This document shows positions 1-11,480 of a stretch of 64,000 nt of DNA, in pieces (positions within the stretch are counted from its first letter, which is position 1; every line of letters starts with the position of its first letter). Origin of the DNA: Gigaspora rosea (Eukaryota; Glomeromycota; Glomeromycetes; Diversisporales; Gigasporaceae); the NCBI GenBank assembly GCA_003550325.1, contig QKWP01000271.1:34492-98491 (forward strand). Direction: 5' to 3'. The notes under the pieces were generated by a model that did not search any database, had not been told where the DNA came from, and saw nothing but the letters and a program-made list of their open reading frames with translations. A program made the translations under genes and the position numbers.

Positions 1-1144
1 CCATGTTCAGCACAAAGTACTAATTGCATTTCTTCCTGACTCCAAGGTTGGTTAATACGATCAGTCATTAAAGGTTCTAAGGCTTCAGTCATGCTTTGGT
101 CCAATTCTTGTAAGAAAATCTTGGCGAGTCAAAAGATACGAGTCTGGTTCATTTCATACTGAGATCCAGCACTTCTGTTAGACTTGGTATAATGTCTGAT
201 TCTGGTCCCAAATTGTAATTTGAATTGTAAAAAACATCCTGTCCTGCTTTATAAGCATAGAGGTGTTCAAGGTCACAAAACCAAAGGGCTTGTTCTAGGC
301 TTTCTAGATTATTCATCTTAGAGGTAGGTCTAGTTTTTCCACAGATTTTACAATGGACAAGGGTTCCACATCCTTCTCCATGACTATAATAATATATATA
401 TTGAGGGTCATCAAGAGGGAGTTCATAATAATAGTCAGAGACACATCCTCGGCAAACAAACTAATTGTTAAAAACTTGTAGATCTTCTGGTCTATTTGGT
501 TTCTTGCAGTGACAGCAGTGGTGAGTATGCCTTGTACTAAAGTTATACATTCGACGGGCTCCAATATCATCCGGATTACATCCACATTGGCAAATTCAGT
601 TCTGTTCCTTAAGGGCTCCAAAAGAACAGTCAACAGCAATATGTCCAGTGGCTCTACAGGTATGACAAATATTTTCAGAGCAGTTTCGGTACAAATGGTC
701 ATTACCATTGCAGGTACGGCAAGAGGTCCGCTTTGGTACTTGTTGTGGGCAGTGGACAGCAATATGTCCATCCTGTCGACAGCGATTACAACGGTTGGTA
801 GGGCAGTTGGCAAAGAGATGTTCAGGTGAGCCACAATTGCCACATACATGAGAGTTAGGAGGGGCATGCTTTCTATGTCTAGGCTGGTGGATAATCCATG
901 GGTTGGTATCATCATCAGAGGTAGAGGTAATGTCTGGTTTATGGGTAGTGATAAAAGTATAAGCTTCTTGAGGGACTAAGTATTCCTGTTCATAAGTGTC
1001 TAATTTAGCAGGGTCGGTAATAGTAGGTTGTGAGGGTAATGGTTGGTTGCTTTCATAATAAGTAGGAACGGTATATTTCTTGTTTTTCCACTTAAAAGAG
1101 TAGCATCCATTTTTCCAATTGTAACTGGCTTCAACTTTCTTTGA
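1..1144 (-). pseudogene. Decayed retrotransposon region downstream of Gag-protease: four zinc knuckles
   Basis: This continues the Gag-protease frame after its stop codon. Reading on in the same minus frame gives a coherent protein with four tandem CCHC zinc knuckles at about 627-845: CGNCGSPEHLFANC, CNRCRQDGHIAVHC, CRTCNGNDHLYRNC and CHTCRATGHIAVDC. A further Cys/His-rich stretch (CHCKKPNRP, then CRGC) lies at about 440-595. The frame is broken by in-frame stops at 1145-1147, 596-598 and 461-463 and by a frameshift near 155-170. After the frameshift a readable tail (LDQSMTEALEPLMTDR) runs off the window edge. Zinc knuckles bind single-stranded nucleic acid in Gag and CNBP-type proteins. A second knuckle array after the protease is not standard for Ty3 elements. 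No reverse transcriptase is visible; it would lie beyond position 1. The element looks dead in this copy. Confidence 0.7.
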
Positions 1145-3457
1145 CTAGTCATTTCCAAGCAATAATGAGTAAGAGGTGGCAGGGACTACTTCAACGGTAA
1201 TAGGAATAATAGCACCATCTATTTCTATAGGTAAGTCTCGAATAATTCCCAAAGGACGAGAAGGGGTTCCAGTAGCAGGTATGATAAGGCTAAGAGAGGC
1301 ATTTTCTATTTTTAATCCTAGATCTTGGACTAATTGGTATGCGATCATGCTAATAAAGGCTCCACTGTCAATAATAGCTTCTTGTGGTTTTTGATTGATT
1401 TTAATATTACATTTGACAGGTGTAGTATAAGCAGATGTCTGGATCAAATTAGCAGTTTTAGCTTCTTCGTACAAGTAAGAAGATAGTGCAGTACGAACAG
1501 AAGGGTTGTCTAGGAACGTTTCCCATTTTTGTGGACTAAGAGGTGAGTTGGTAGTGGTAGTGGTAGAAGGAGTTCCATCAAGATAGTTAACATTTCTGTA
1601 GTAGGGTGAGGGGGTTCGGTTGCTAGGTCTCCAAGAAGAAGATCGGTCTCGACTTCTAGATCGGTAGTCATCTCGATCATTACGATTATTTCTATTTCTA
1701 GAGCGGCTTCGGTCTCTATTGTAATAATCTCGGTCTCTATTATCTTGACTTCTAGATCTGTTTCTATAAGAGTCACGTCGATAGTTGTTATTATTGGACT
1801 GTCTGTTTCTTCCTCGTTCATTACTTTGATTCTTCTTTTTAAGACGACAATGTGCAATAAAGTGTCCGGTTCGACCACAATAATGGCAGGTAGGAGGTTG
1901 TTTAATCGGATTGGCTTGTTTAGGGGAATCAGCATAGTTTACCGAGAGGTTAGCAGGTGGTTGCTTCTGCGCGAGGTTAATACTAAGTTGAGCGATTTGT
2001 TCAGTTAGTTGTTTAATGGCTTGGTCTGTATCGGTATTAGGAGAAGCCATAAGTTTTCCAGTTTCCCATTTACGAGCAGTTTTCATAGCAGCATCAAGAT
2101 CAGCAGGTTCAGAGGCTTGTACATTTATAGCAAACTCAGGACGAAGGCCTTGGATAAAGAGTTGGATTACAAAGGCATCAGGGAAGTCATCGTCAGGGTC
2201 AACACGTCGCTTCAGTTTTCTGAACCGGTTAATATAGTCATCAACTGAGTTGGCACCTTGTTTGACATCAAAAAGTTGCTTTTGCCACATAACTTTTTGT
2301 TTTGGGGTAACAAATCGGTCTAGAAACAGGTGTTTAAAACTAGTATCTTGGTTATCCTTATCACTAAAAACAGTGGGCTTAGTGGTAAGGGAGGAAAACC
2401 AGTCTAAGGCAATTCCTTTCAAGTAGACAGGGACAAGTTCTAATTTCCGGGCAGCATTCCATCGGTTAGCAACGGCAGCACGCTTGAATTCTGAATACCA
2501 TTCGAGTGGGTCTTGGGTTCCATCTCCATTAAAGAAATTAACAGGAAGAAGATTCCTTTCAACTCCTCCATGGACAAACGCAGCAGCTAAGGTATTAATA
2601 GCAGTAGCAGCATCAGCAATCGCTCGTTCAGCCATAATGGGAGGTGAGTTGTCTACAGGTGAGGTTAGGGAAGGTTCTTGGTCTTCTTCACTAGTTTCTT
2701 CAGTAGTATCTGGTAAAAGTCTATCTAAATTAAAAGTAGAGGTAGTTTCAAAGAAATTTTCAAGGTCTATATCTTGTTGATTAGATGCTAAAACTGTAGG
2801 ACTTGCAGGTAGGCTAGTATGTTGGAACGAAGGGGTGTGAGAGCTAATATCACTATTATGTTCACTATAAGGGAGTAGGTTAAAACCAAGAGGAGTAGAG
2901 GGGCGATCCTCAGGGATAGTAAGAAGAGGTACAGTGTTAAAAGTAGGGCTAGATCCTTCGATAATAGAATATCCTAAGTCCGGATATCGAGGGTTATAGT
3001 TTTCAGTATCGGTGTCTAAGTATGGGTCAAAAGTAGTATAGTCCGCAAAATCAAGAGGAGGTAAAGTTGTTCGATGGGTAAAGCGTTGAAGAATAGCAAG
3101 AGCAATTTCTCTTGGGTTGTCAAGTTCTATTTGATATCGGCAGCTAAAAATAATATCTCGAATACAAGCACGGATAGTAGCAGGGTCTCTAGTAGCAGTC
3201 AGGCGAATAAAGTTTCCAGTAGTTTGAGAGGTATAGGAATCAGCGGAGTAGGTACCAGAATACCAATGCCAAAATCTTCCAAAAGGTGTTCGAGCAAAAA
3301 CACGACCACTAGAGCGAGGGGGAGGATAACACTCTTGACAAGAAAGATCAGGAGCACGTAGTTGGAGAGAGTGAAATGGAAGAGCAGAGTTTTGATGATG
3401 TTCTACTAGGTGGTTTCTAATATATCGATTATATAATTCGTTAATATCAGTAGTCAT
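1145..3457 (-). CDS. LTR-retrotransposon Gag with CCHC knuckle and aspartic protease (770 aa)
   Basis: This is a long minus-strand frame encoding a Ty3/gypsy-like Gag fused to a protease. Residues 1-290 are an unrecognised N-terminal part. Residues about 300-470 look like a retrotransposon capsid (NGDGTQDPLEWYSEF, then DYINRFRKLKRRVDP, then FIQGLRPEF). The knuckle CHYCGRTGHFIAHC is at 524-537. Residues about 545-610 are a strongly Arg/Ser-rich tract, probably RNA-binding. The retropepsin motif IDSGA is at 696-700, with D697 as the catalytic Asp, followed by LLLGND at the C-terminus. Gag packages the element RNA and the protease matures the polyprotein. The stop after LLLGND (TAG) probably replaces a coding triplet, because the same frame continues with good protein. 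It could therefore be either the real end of Gag-protease or a nonsense mutation. The ATG at 3457 is the first in frame. Confidence 0.85.
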   Translation of the reverse strand: MTTDINELYNRYIRNHLVEHHQNSALPFHSLQLRAPDLSCQECYPPPRSSGRVFARTPFGRFWHWYSGTYSADSYTSQTTGNFIRLTATRDPATIRACIRDIIFSCRYQIELDNPREIALAILQRFTHRTTLPPLDFADYTTFDPYLDTDTENYNPRYPDLGYSIIEGSSPTFNTVPLLTIPEDRPSTPLGFNLLPYSEHNSDISSHTPSFQHTSLPASPTVLASNQQDIDLENFFETTSTFNLDRLLPDTTEETSEEDQEPSLTSPVDNSPPIMAERAIADAATAINTLAAAFVHGGVERNLLPVNFFNGDGTQDPLEWYSEFKRAAVANRWNAARKLELVPVYLKGIALDWFSSLTTKPTVFSDKDNQDTSFKHLFLDRFVTPKQKVMWQKQLFDVKQGANSVDDYINRFRKLKRRVDPDDDFPDAFVIQLFIQGLRPEFAINVQASEPADLDAAMKTARKWETGKLMASPNTDTDQAIKQLTEQIAQLSINLAQKQPPANLSVNYADSPKQANPIKQPPTCHYCGRTGHFIAHCRLKKKNQSNERGRNRQSNNNNYRRDSYRNRSRSQDNRDRDYYNRDRSRSRNRNNRNDRDDYRSRSRDRSSSWRPSNRTPSPYYRNVNYLDGTPSTTTTTNSPLSPQKWETFLDNPSVRTALSSYLYEEAKTANLIQTSAYTTPVKCNIKINQKPQEAIIDSGAFISMIAYQLVQDLGLKIENASLSLIIPATGTPSRPLGIIRDLPIEIDGAIIPITVEVVPATSYSLLLGND

Positions 3458-3533
3458 ATGCCTTATGACTCCTGACTAAATCTCAAAATAATTAATTGTT
3501 AGTAATATCTTGTTAGTAAGTTTAGTTAAATAG

Positions 3534-3716
3534 ATAGAATCCTTGGGCAAAGAGTCTTCCAGGATGAACAGCAGCAGCAAATGTTATGAGAAATAAACAG
3601 CAATTAAAATAAATAGAGTCCTTGGGCAAAGAGTCTTCCAGGACGAACGGCAGCAGCAAAATAGGTTTTATAGAGTCCGTGGGCAAAGAGACTTCCAGGA
3701 CGAACAGCAGCAGCTA
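3534..3716. repeat. Three ~46-bp direct repeats in the retrotransposon leader
   Basis: Near-identical blocks at 3534-3580, 3614-3659 and 3671-3716 share the core GGGCAAAGAGTCTTCCAGGA and end in a GCAGCAGC run. They lie between the Gag start and the candidate primer-binding site, so they belong to the untranslated leader. A role in RNA packaging or dimerisation is possible but not shown. Confidence 0.75.
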
Positions 3717-3770
3717 GAGTTGTAGAGGTTTTCAAATATCTTCAATAATATCCAAATGTTTTAAATGTTT

Positions 3771-3786
3771 CCGCCAGAAGGCACCA
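3771..3786 (-). other. Candidate primer-binding site
   Basis: The minus strand reads TGGTGCCTTCTGGCGG two bases after the putative LTR end (CTACTGTAACA). A TGG start complementary to a tRNA 3' CCA end, placed just inside an LTR, is the expected layout. I have not matched it to a particular tRNA. Confidence 0.5.
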
Positions 3787-3788
3787 AA

Positions 3789-4147
3789 TGTTACAGTAGG
3801 GAGGCCTTCTTTTACTCCTTACTATAACAACGACACGGCTACAGGGATCCTTTATCGGTTTATAGCGGTGTCCAAGAGGTAGGTATAATTCCTTAGTCTG
3901 TAAGAAATTATACTCTTCTCTAAGGGCAGTTCGGTAGAGTATTCAATGAGGCATTATTAATTTTACTATTACTTGATAATAAACTTGGTGTTATTCAGAT
4001 AAATAGTTTCTTTATTAATAATCTAAGATAGGGCTATCCTTAGGTTCTGTTCCTAAGAAATCCCAGTACAAGATGTATAATAAATATAAGAGAAGTGGGG
4101 TGTCTTGGTCTAGTTTGACTAAGAGAAATTCTGTGTCTTTAAATACA
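3789..4147 (-). repeat. Candidate 5' LTR of the minus-strand retrotransposon
   Basis: On the minus strand this would begin TGTATTTAAAG and end CTACTGTAACA, giving TG...CA termini, and it is followed by the primer-binding-site candidate. The partner LTR would lie outside the window, so the outer boundary is a guess. Confidence 0.4.
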
Positions 4148-4155
4148 TTTTAGAA

Positions 4156-4386
4156 TAAGTGTTATAAGCGTTGATTTATAATAATAAACTCTATAATCTA
4201 CAAGAGCAACATAAGCATTATAAACGGTATAAGCGTTATAAGCGGTATAAGCGCTATAAGCGTCATAAGCGTTATAAGCAGTATAAGCGCTATAAGCATT
4301 ATAAGCATGATAATCATTATAAGCGTTATAAGCGTTATAATCGGTATAAGCGTTATAAGCGATATAAGTGTTATAAGCAGTATTAA
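4156..4386. repeat. 10-bp tandem repeat, consensus GTTATAAGCG
   Basis: About 20 units of a degenerate 10-mer (GTTATAAGCG and one-base variants) sit directly outside the candidate LTR. The open frame across it (a YKR run) is an artefact of the repeat. The following 4387-4780 is AT-rich and I see no feature in it. Confidence 0.9.
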
Positions 4387-4780
4387 CTATTCTAACTTCT
4401 CAAGATAATAATATAATACAATATAATAATAAAATATAATAATAAAAATGAAATAATAAAATAATATGATAATATAATAAACTATCGTTCTATAACAATA
4501 TCATAAATTTTAGAGAGCTAAACTCACTATAATAATAATCTTTATAAGAAAATTATTTATCAAATCTTTAGTTATTATGATTTTAAACTTTAGTGCTATA
4601 TCTTAAAATTTTATAGTAAAAAAGTTCTTGAATCTATAAATTCACTATAGTAAAAAGAATAGTATATTATATTACTTATTTATTTAAATATTTGAGAGAT
4701 GTCAATAGCTTATTTAAAAACTAAATATATAAGCTAAGCCAAGCCAATAACATCTCAACAAAATATGTTTCAGTACTATC

Positions 4781-5319
4781 TGACTACTAATGAGAGATAT
4801 TTCAAATTTTAGGACTATCTGATTTCTTTTTAATGGATATTCAAATATTTCATAGGAAAGTAGTTTTGTGCCCACTTTTGTATTTTCCTTTATTTTGCTT
4901 CACTTATTCATAAAGAAAGTGTATTGTTAGATATTTCTCATGTGATCCTGCCACGCACATAAGAGTTGTAACCATCTATCACTTTGTTATGTCTTTTTGT
5001 AAGAAAAAAGTTTCCTATATTCTTTATATTCGGCTCTAAATTAATTGTATCATAATTATTCATATGATATCTATTATTTTACTTCAATTATATAATTAAT
5101 AAATCATCTAATACTTATCTCATATTTCTTATGCATCTTAATTGATTCCCAATTGATCATAGTTATATGTATTAAACTATTTACTAGTAAATCCAAATCA
5201 TGCTATATGATAATGCTATAGATCCTGTTGCATGATTTCAGGATCAATTTTGCTATAGATCCTGTTGCACAATTCTGGGATAATTTTGGTACAGTATAAA
5301 ACTAATTTTGGCCATGACA
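4781..5319 (-). repeat. Decayed LTR-like direct repeat, copy 1 (3' LTR candidate)
   Basis: This stretch aligns by eye along its whole length with 8881-9410. On the minus strand it begins TGTCATGGCC and ends TTAGTAGTCA. Just before it on the minus strand is AAGTGGGATCTAGCTGC, similar to the polypurine tract that precedes the 3' LTR in Copia-type elements. Confidence 0.55.
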
Positions 5320-8300
5320 GCAGCTAGATCCCACTTAACTAATGTTCTTGTAGTCAATAACTTCTCTAATCAGTTCTATACTCGAAAATTGATACTAGCT
5401 TTTTATCACTTAACTATCTGCTGCTTTCATCTGAGCTAGATTCCTTTGAATTATGACCATTTCTTAAAATCACAAATAAAGATACTACGTCTAAATATGA
5501 AGGTATTACAAACTAAGCTTTGTCATAGTGAACTTCTAATTCATAGTAACTTTTTATTCCTAACTTAATTCTTGCACATTCTTGTTCGAGCCACGAATCA
5601 CTTTAGGTGCAACTTCTTTCTATTTATTACTAATTTTGTGTACCATGTTGCATTAATGAATTTTTTGTTGTCTTTCTTCTAATATTTTCAAATTTATTAT
5701 AATCAATTCAAGATAATCTAAATTTCTTATTATCTAGTATTCTTTTGACTTCCAGATAATATGATCTAGTAATTATTAATTTCAAAAAACTCCTATAATT
5801 TGTGGACCAATTATCTGTCTTCTGAATATCACTATTTAAGCCAAATTTCTCCAATTCTATGTTCTATATATCATTCACTATCCAACTAGATCTAAAACTC
5901 AGCACCAACCTTGTAGATATTTCTTAATATATTTAAAAAAATCTACTTGATTATATTTATATAGCTTGTAGTTTTAAATTGAACTTTCTTAATATACTGC
6001 TCAGCATTCTTATTTCTACTTACCAATTTCTGAATAGTTTTTTGAGGATCATATGGGGGCCCCATAGCAAAAGGTGGTGATACTCAAAAAAATTTTTTTT
6101 ATAAAAACTTTATTTTTGCAAAAATTAGACTATTTAGAACACAATATTAAAAAACTACAAAAAAATTTTTTTAGTCTATCACTACCTTTTGCTGTGGGGC
6201 CCCCATATATTGGTTTGTTAAGTTAGTTCATATACCTTAAGTTAACCATTCTCAAATTATATAGGACATTTAAAGTCTTTTTTAGACCAATTCTATATCC
6301 ATAACAAATAGCAGCTTTACAAATTCTCACAAAGTTACCTGCCTACACAGGTTTCTGCCAATATCTAAATACTCTATACTTATTGATTTCGATTATGACT
6401 TCTATATAATAACAATAACAAACTTGATACTTTCATTAGACTCATTTATGCTTGTCAATTTTTAATAATATATGAATAACCTTTACAATTTCTTTTCTAT
6501 ATTATATAGGCAAGGACTATTGCACCAAATCCTTTACCTACTTGGTTCGTTTTAAGAGGTAAATAGTATCTATTACCTTTATTCATATTACAGAACCACA
6601 CTAGGGTATCATTTTAGTCTCCAAGTCTTTTGTCATAAGCCATAGGCTCCAAGTTTTACAGCACATACAATTCACCTAACCAACATTTTAATATATAGGT
6701 AACATAAAAAAAAATTTTTTTGCTTTTCTGCACAGTACCTATTTATATCCCAGTACCAGGGTATTTATATAATTTATAGATTTGTTTATCATTTATTGCC
6801 CTGCACAGTACCTATTTATAACCCAGTACTAGGGTATTTACATGACTTAAGGGATCTTTATCCTTTATAGTTTTATATATATTTTTTTTATTAAATGTTC
6901 ATAATTTATCTGGAGCATAGTGGAAAATCCAACTCGCCTTTTATAACTTTCCTTTTCAATTTCTTTTGTTTGTCAATTTTTTTATATTATTTCAAAACCA
7001 GCACCAAAATTTTCTACAATCATTGGTTTCTTACTCTTTATGTTAGCAGATTTTATCTTTCAAATACTGGTTTTATCACTTTTGCTTTTAGTATTATCAT
7101 ATGTTGATATACGTGACTGTAAATGATTATATACAGATTCTACATATTACTCATCTTGCCTAAAAATTCTGTAGCTTTGAGTTGAAACTTTTTAATACAC
7201 TAGTTAATACTTAGTTAATTTTCATTTCTACTAGTCCATCCTTGAGCTATTCTTTGAGAAGTCTTTGAGGGTCACAGGTTTGACCCTATGACTTTTAAGC
7301 ATCATATCAATTGCAATTCCTACGATTTCTATAAAATCATATTTTTTTAGAATAAAATTCAACAAATACTATTATATATTTATTTGTAACTGTATTTTGT
7401 ATTATCTTTATATTCTCTAAGTTCATAATCTTCTACATTTACTATTCAACTAATTTTTTTTAAACCTATTGTTACTATCAGTCAGAAGATTTAGGCATAC
7501 CGGTTAAAGGCTACTTGGATAGTAAATGAGAATTGGATAATTCAGATAGGCTTAGATAGATATCAGGTTGTAAGAATAATTCAGGAGTAAAAGATAGAGT
7601 GGGTTATAATAAATAAAAAAAAAAATATATAATCATGAATAATATAATCAAATAATAAATCAATATATTACAATGAAACAATAAATTAAATAAATGATTA
7701 TTAAACTTATATGCAATAATTATTTAGTATGATATATAAATAAATCTATTATACAATAATTAGCAGATACAATATAAAAAGAAATCACTCAGAAGACTTT
7801 AATATAAAGGAGGAATTTACTCAGACATTGTTTAAAAATACAAGAAGGGCGAATACATCTGTTTTTTATACATGTTAGCTAACTCAATTTTCCTCCAGGT
7901 TATTATCCTTCCATCATTACTAATACTCATTACCTTTAATGCCAATTATACCTTCCCCTTACATTTTTACCCAATTCAGGACTCACACCTGAAGCATTAA
8001 TTTAGAAATTCGCCTTTCTAACTCTTTATTGGACTAGCAAATTTGCAAAAATATTTAAAGGCTTTATATGCTTAGTATTGTTCAAACATGAATCTAATTC
8101 ACTTTCACATATCGCAGATAATTTAGTATAGAAATTGGGTATGGTAATTATATATATGAACATATATAAAAATCAAAGATCTATAGATAGTAATAAGAAA
8201 AGATCTATATATAGCAATAATGTAAGATAGGTATAGGTATCATGATTAGGAAGGGATAAATGATCATCATCATAGAATAGTTTAAAATTTAAGAATGATT

Positions 8301-8880
8301 AAATTAAGATGATCGAAATGTGATTATACAGAGATAGAAGAACAGGGGTAATAATTATAAGATTTTAGGTACAGAAAATTTTTAAAAGTATAATACCATT
8401 TCAGCATATACTCATTTCTGTGGTGTATTGAGTCAGCCTATATACTTTAATTCTATACTCATAAAATAATCAATTTCACAGTAAAAGTATATATAAATAT
8501 TTATATATATTTTTTTTGTCAGGTATGTTGTTGCACATTTTGTTTGAATTACAAATTGCTTTAAATGCCACATCTTTCTGTCTTTTATTTTAGCTTGGAC
8601 TAGAATATCATACAAGTTTTTTTACCAATATTGAACTATACCTTGTACAGTTTGTTAAGATATTGATCAGTTTACAAGTCTCTATCTTGTGTATTTCAAT
8701 TCAAAAGCGCAATAGCATCTACAAGTGCATAAGAAAGAATAACAAAGAAAATATACTTTAATTTACTATTAATGTTTTTTTTATAACAGTACTCGAATCT
8801 TAACTTCTGTTTAATTATTTTATATTTTGTAATTTATAAATAACTATGATTATATTCAGATTCTTCTGTCACAGCTCTAC
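5320..8880 (-). mobile_element. Internal region of a decayed LTR (Copia-like?) retrotransposon
   Basis: About 3.5 kb lies between two long direct repeats. Polypurine-like sequence sits next to the lower repeat, and the minus strand reads TGGGTAGAGC just inside the upper repeat, which would suit a primer-binding site. I found no open frame or clear pol motif on either strand, so the Copia assignment rests only on the repeat pair and the flanks. It also contains a MITE at 6055-6204 and a pair of ~42-bp direct repeats at 6729-6773 and 6803-6846 (core ACAGTACCTATTTATA). Short frames at 6895-7107 and 8433-8615 show no recognisable protein. Confidence 0.4.
6055..6204. mobile_element. 150-bp MITE with GGGGGCCCC ends
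   Basis: Terminal inverted repeats of about 30 bp begin GGGGGCCCCATAGCAAAAGG on the left, with the reverse complement on the right. ATAT flanks both sides (6051-6054, 6205-6208). The GC-rich termini stand out in this AT-rich region. It is too short to code. Confidence 0.8.
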
Positions 8881-9410
8881 CCAACTACTAATGAGAGATA
8901 TTTCAAATTATTGGGACTATTCGATTTCTTCCTAATGCAATGTTTAAATGTTTTATGGAAAAGTAATTTTGTGTCCTACTCTCATATTTTAGTTTTTCTT
9001 TGCTTCGCTTATCTATAAAGATAGTGTATTGTTAGGTATTTTTTATATGCCCTGCCATGCACATGAGAGGCATAACCATTTATTACTTTGTTATATTCTT
9101 TTGTAAGCAAAAAAGTTCCTTATATACTTTACATTTAACTCTAAATTAATTGCATCATAATTAATTATATAATATTTATTATTTACTTCAATTATATAAT
9201 TAATAAATCATTTGATACTTATTTCATATTTCTTATGTATCTTGATTGATTCCTGATTGATCATCATTAAACTATCTACTAGTAAACCCGAATCATGCTA
9301 TATGATAATATTATAGACCCTGTTGCATGATTCCAGAATCAATTTTGCTATAGATCCTGTTGCACAATTCTGGGACTAATTTTGCCATAGAACTAATTTT
9401 GGCTATGACA
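8881..9410 (-). repeat. Decayed LTR-like direct repeat, copy 2 (5' LTR candidate)
   Basis: This is the partner of 4781-5319: same order of blocks and same ends (...GGCTATGACA), with scattered substitutions and small indels throughout. The divergence implies an old insertion. Confidence 0.55.
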
Positions 9411-9600
9411 ATATATAAAAAACTACAAATATTAAAATTTAAAAAAATATACATATAAAGTTATAATCTTATTATTATAAATAACTTAGCTTTGTTTATA
9501 TAGTTTGTTAAATAAATTATATTTTTTATTAATAATAATTGTTAATTATAATAATTAATAAAATTAAAAATTTAAAAATAACTAAAAGTATAAAAGTATA

Positions 9601-9760
9601 AGTATGAGAATGAGAATGAGGGAAATAAAATAAGAGTGAGAAAGAGTGAAAAAGAATGAAGAAAAGAGAAAAAAAGAGAGAAAGAGAGAGAAAAAGAGAT
9701 AAAGAAAAAAAAAAGTGAAAAAGAAAAAGTAAAAAAGAAAGAAAAAGAGAAAAAATTTTC
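9601..9760. repeat. Purine-only tract (GA/GAA-rich)
   Basis: About 160 bp on the plus strand is almost pure A and G. The opposite strand has an open frame of Phe/Ser/Leu runs that is not a credible gene. The rest of 9411-11480 is AT-rich with no gene. A sequence at 11151-11175 (CAGTCAAACCTCTCTAAG) resembles a pogo/Tigger-type terminus, but I found no partner. Confidence 0.7.
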
Positions 9761-11480
9761 TTTTCTAATTGAGAATATAAAAAAAATTTTGAAAACATTG
9801 AATTAAGGGTAGGGTGAATATAGATTATTTCTAAAGTAATCATGTTGTAATCATATAAAATCATGTGATTGACCAATCAGGAATGTAAACAACGTGATCT
9901 GACCAATCAGAATTAGCAATTTCCTGTGCTACCTAAGTAAATTTAGGTCTATCTAAGTTTTTTTTATCAATATATAAAGGTGGATTTTTTCAAATATTAT
10001 GAGTTCTAGAATTTCACGATTATGAAAATAAGGGCACATTCTATGTGATACCAAATTTTTGTTAAAATTGGTCACAGTTCTAAAAAGTTTTATTAGGAGC
10101 ATGTGTTTAATTTCTATATAAAATCTTATAGTACCATGTAGATTATATAAAAATTGATCTATGTTCACCCTACCTTTAAATAAACATGTTTTCATGAGAA
10201 AATAAATTTCAAAACAGATTTCCAACACTGACTTTGCATAGTGCTACAAGGTGGCTTGGCTAACTTAGCTAGTACATGCTAAATAATAAATAGAAACTAC
10301 CCAAGAGTATCTGAAAATTTATCCTAGCTATCATACTGCAAAAAAGAGTTAGGTTAAAATTATGCAAGCCAATATTTATTAAATAAACCTTATATAGTAA
10401 AAAATTAAAAATAAGATTATCAGTTTAAATTATAGCTAAAAATATAATGTAATAGACACATTTGTATAAAAATTTATAGAAATACTATTATTGTCAACCA
10501 ATAAATCTTGAATAAATCTTGACAAGAAAGTAGCTCTATTGGTTTGCCAGTTTATTAAGAATAATTCTCAAGACCCAAATTTGGGTTAAGGGGTAAATTG
10601 ATATATGGAGCATATATTAGAGGGTTTAAATAGGCAATTTCCATAGTTGGGTTGCAGGTATAGTAGCTAGTATAGACCTTTGGCAGACTATTTAAATTAG
10701 ACACCAAAAGTGCATGTATGGCTAGTTGTATACTTATTTATGTAACAAATATCATTAATTATTAATAAAACCCTCTGCTAGTGCAAACTGCCATTAAATT
10801 AAAAACAAATAAAAATAAATCTTAACAAGAAATATAAAAAAGGCATTAGATACAAAATCATCTTTATAATAAATAATTAATTATACAAATACAAGCAAAA
10901 ATTTGTCGATTTGTTTAAAAATACAATTTGAGATTTCTAAAAAATCAAGAATTAATATTTGGCAAAATTGTGTTAAAAATTATAATTGATGAAATCAAAT
11001 AAAGAAAACCAGGACAAACTAAATGAAATATTGAAGTCTGCTAAGTGTTTTGCAATTTTTCAAACTGATAGGCCTTTTAATTTTTTTTAATAATTTGCTA
11101 GATCATATTTTTTTGTATTTAATCAGAAATATACATAGTTTATAATACAGTCAAACCTCTCTAAGTACACCCTGTAACTATGCTTTAATAATATGCATAT
11201 AGCAAATTATAAGAAAAAGTACATAGGTTAAGTATATATTGGGCTGGGCCATTTTACTTATTTGGCAGGTAATACAAAAACCAATTTTGTAAATAAAACT
11301 AAGTAAAAATTTAGAGTTAGGGCCTTAATATTAAAGGCTATAGGGTTAGGGAAGTATAGTAAATTATGTGATTAGGGTTTATATAGGTCCTGATCCCCCT
11401 AGTGATAGAACTATTGACCAATCAAATTTTATAATATTTAAAAAAAACTTAAAAATGTCTTTGACCTGAAAATAAGCTAC

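Noticed and set aside
313..915. 200-aa minus-strand open frame over the zinc-knuckle region
   Set aside because: It is a shadow in another frame; the true frame on the same strand gives four perfect CCHC knuckles.
1510..3361. Several open frames on both strands inside Gag
   Set aside because: They overlap the 770-aa Gag-protease frame and show no domain; products of its RS/Asn-rich composition.
4171..4386. 71-aa YKR-repeat ORF
   Set aside because: It simply translates the 10-bp tandem repeat.
9529..9876. 115-aa Phe/Ser/Leu-rich ORF
   Set aside because: It is the complement of a purine-only tract.
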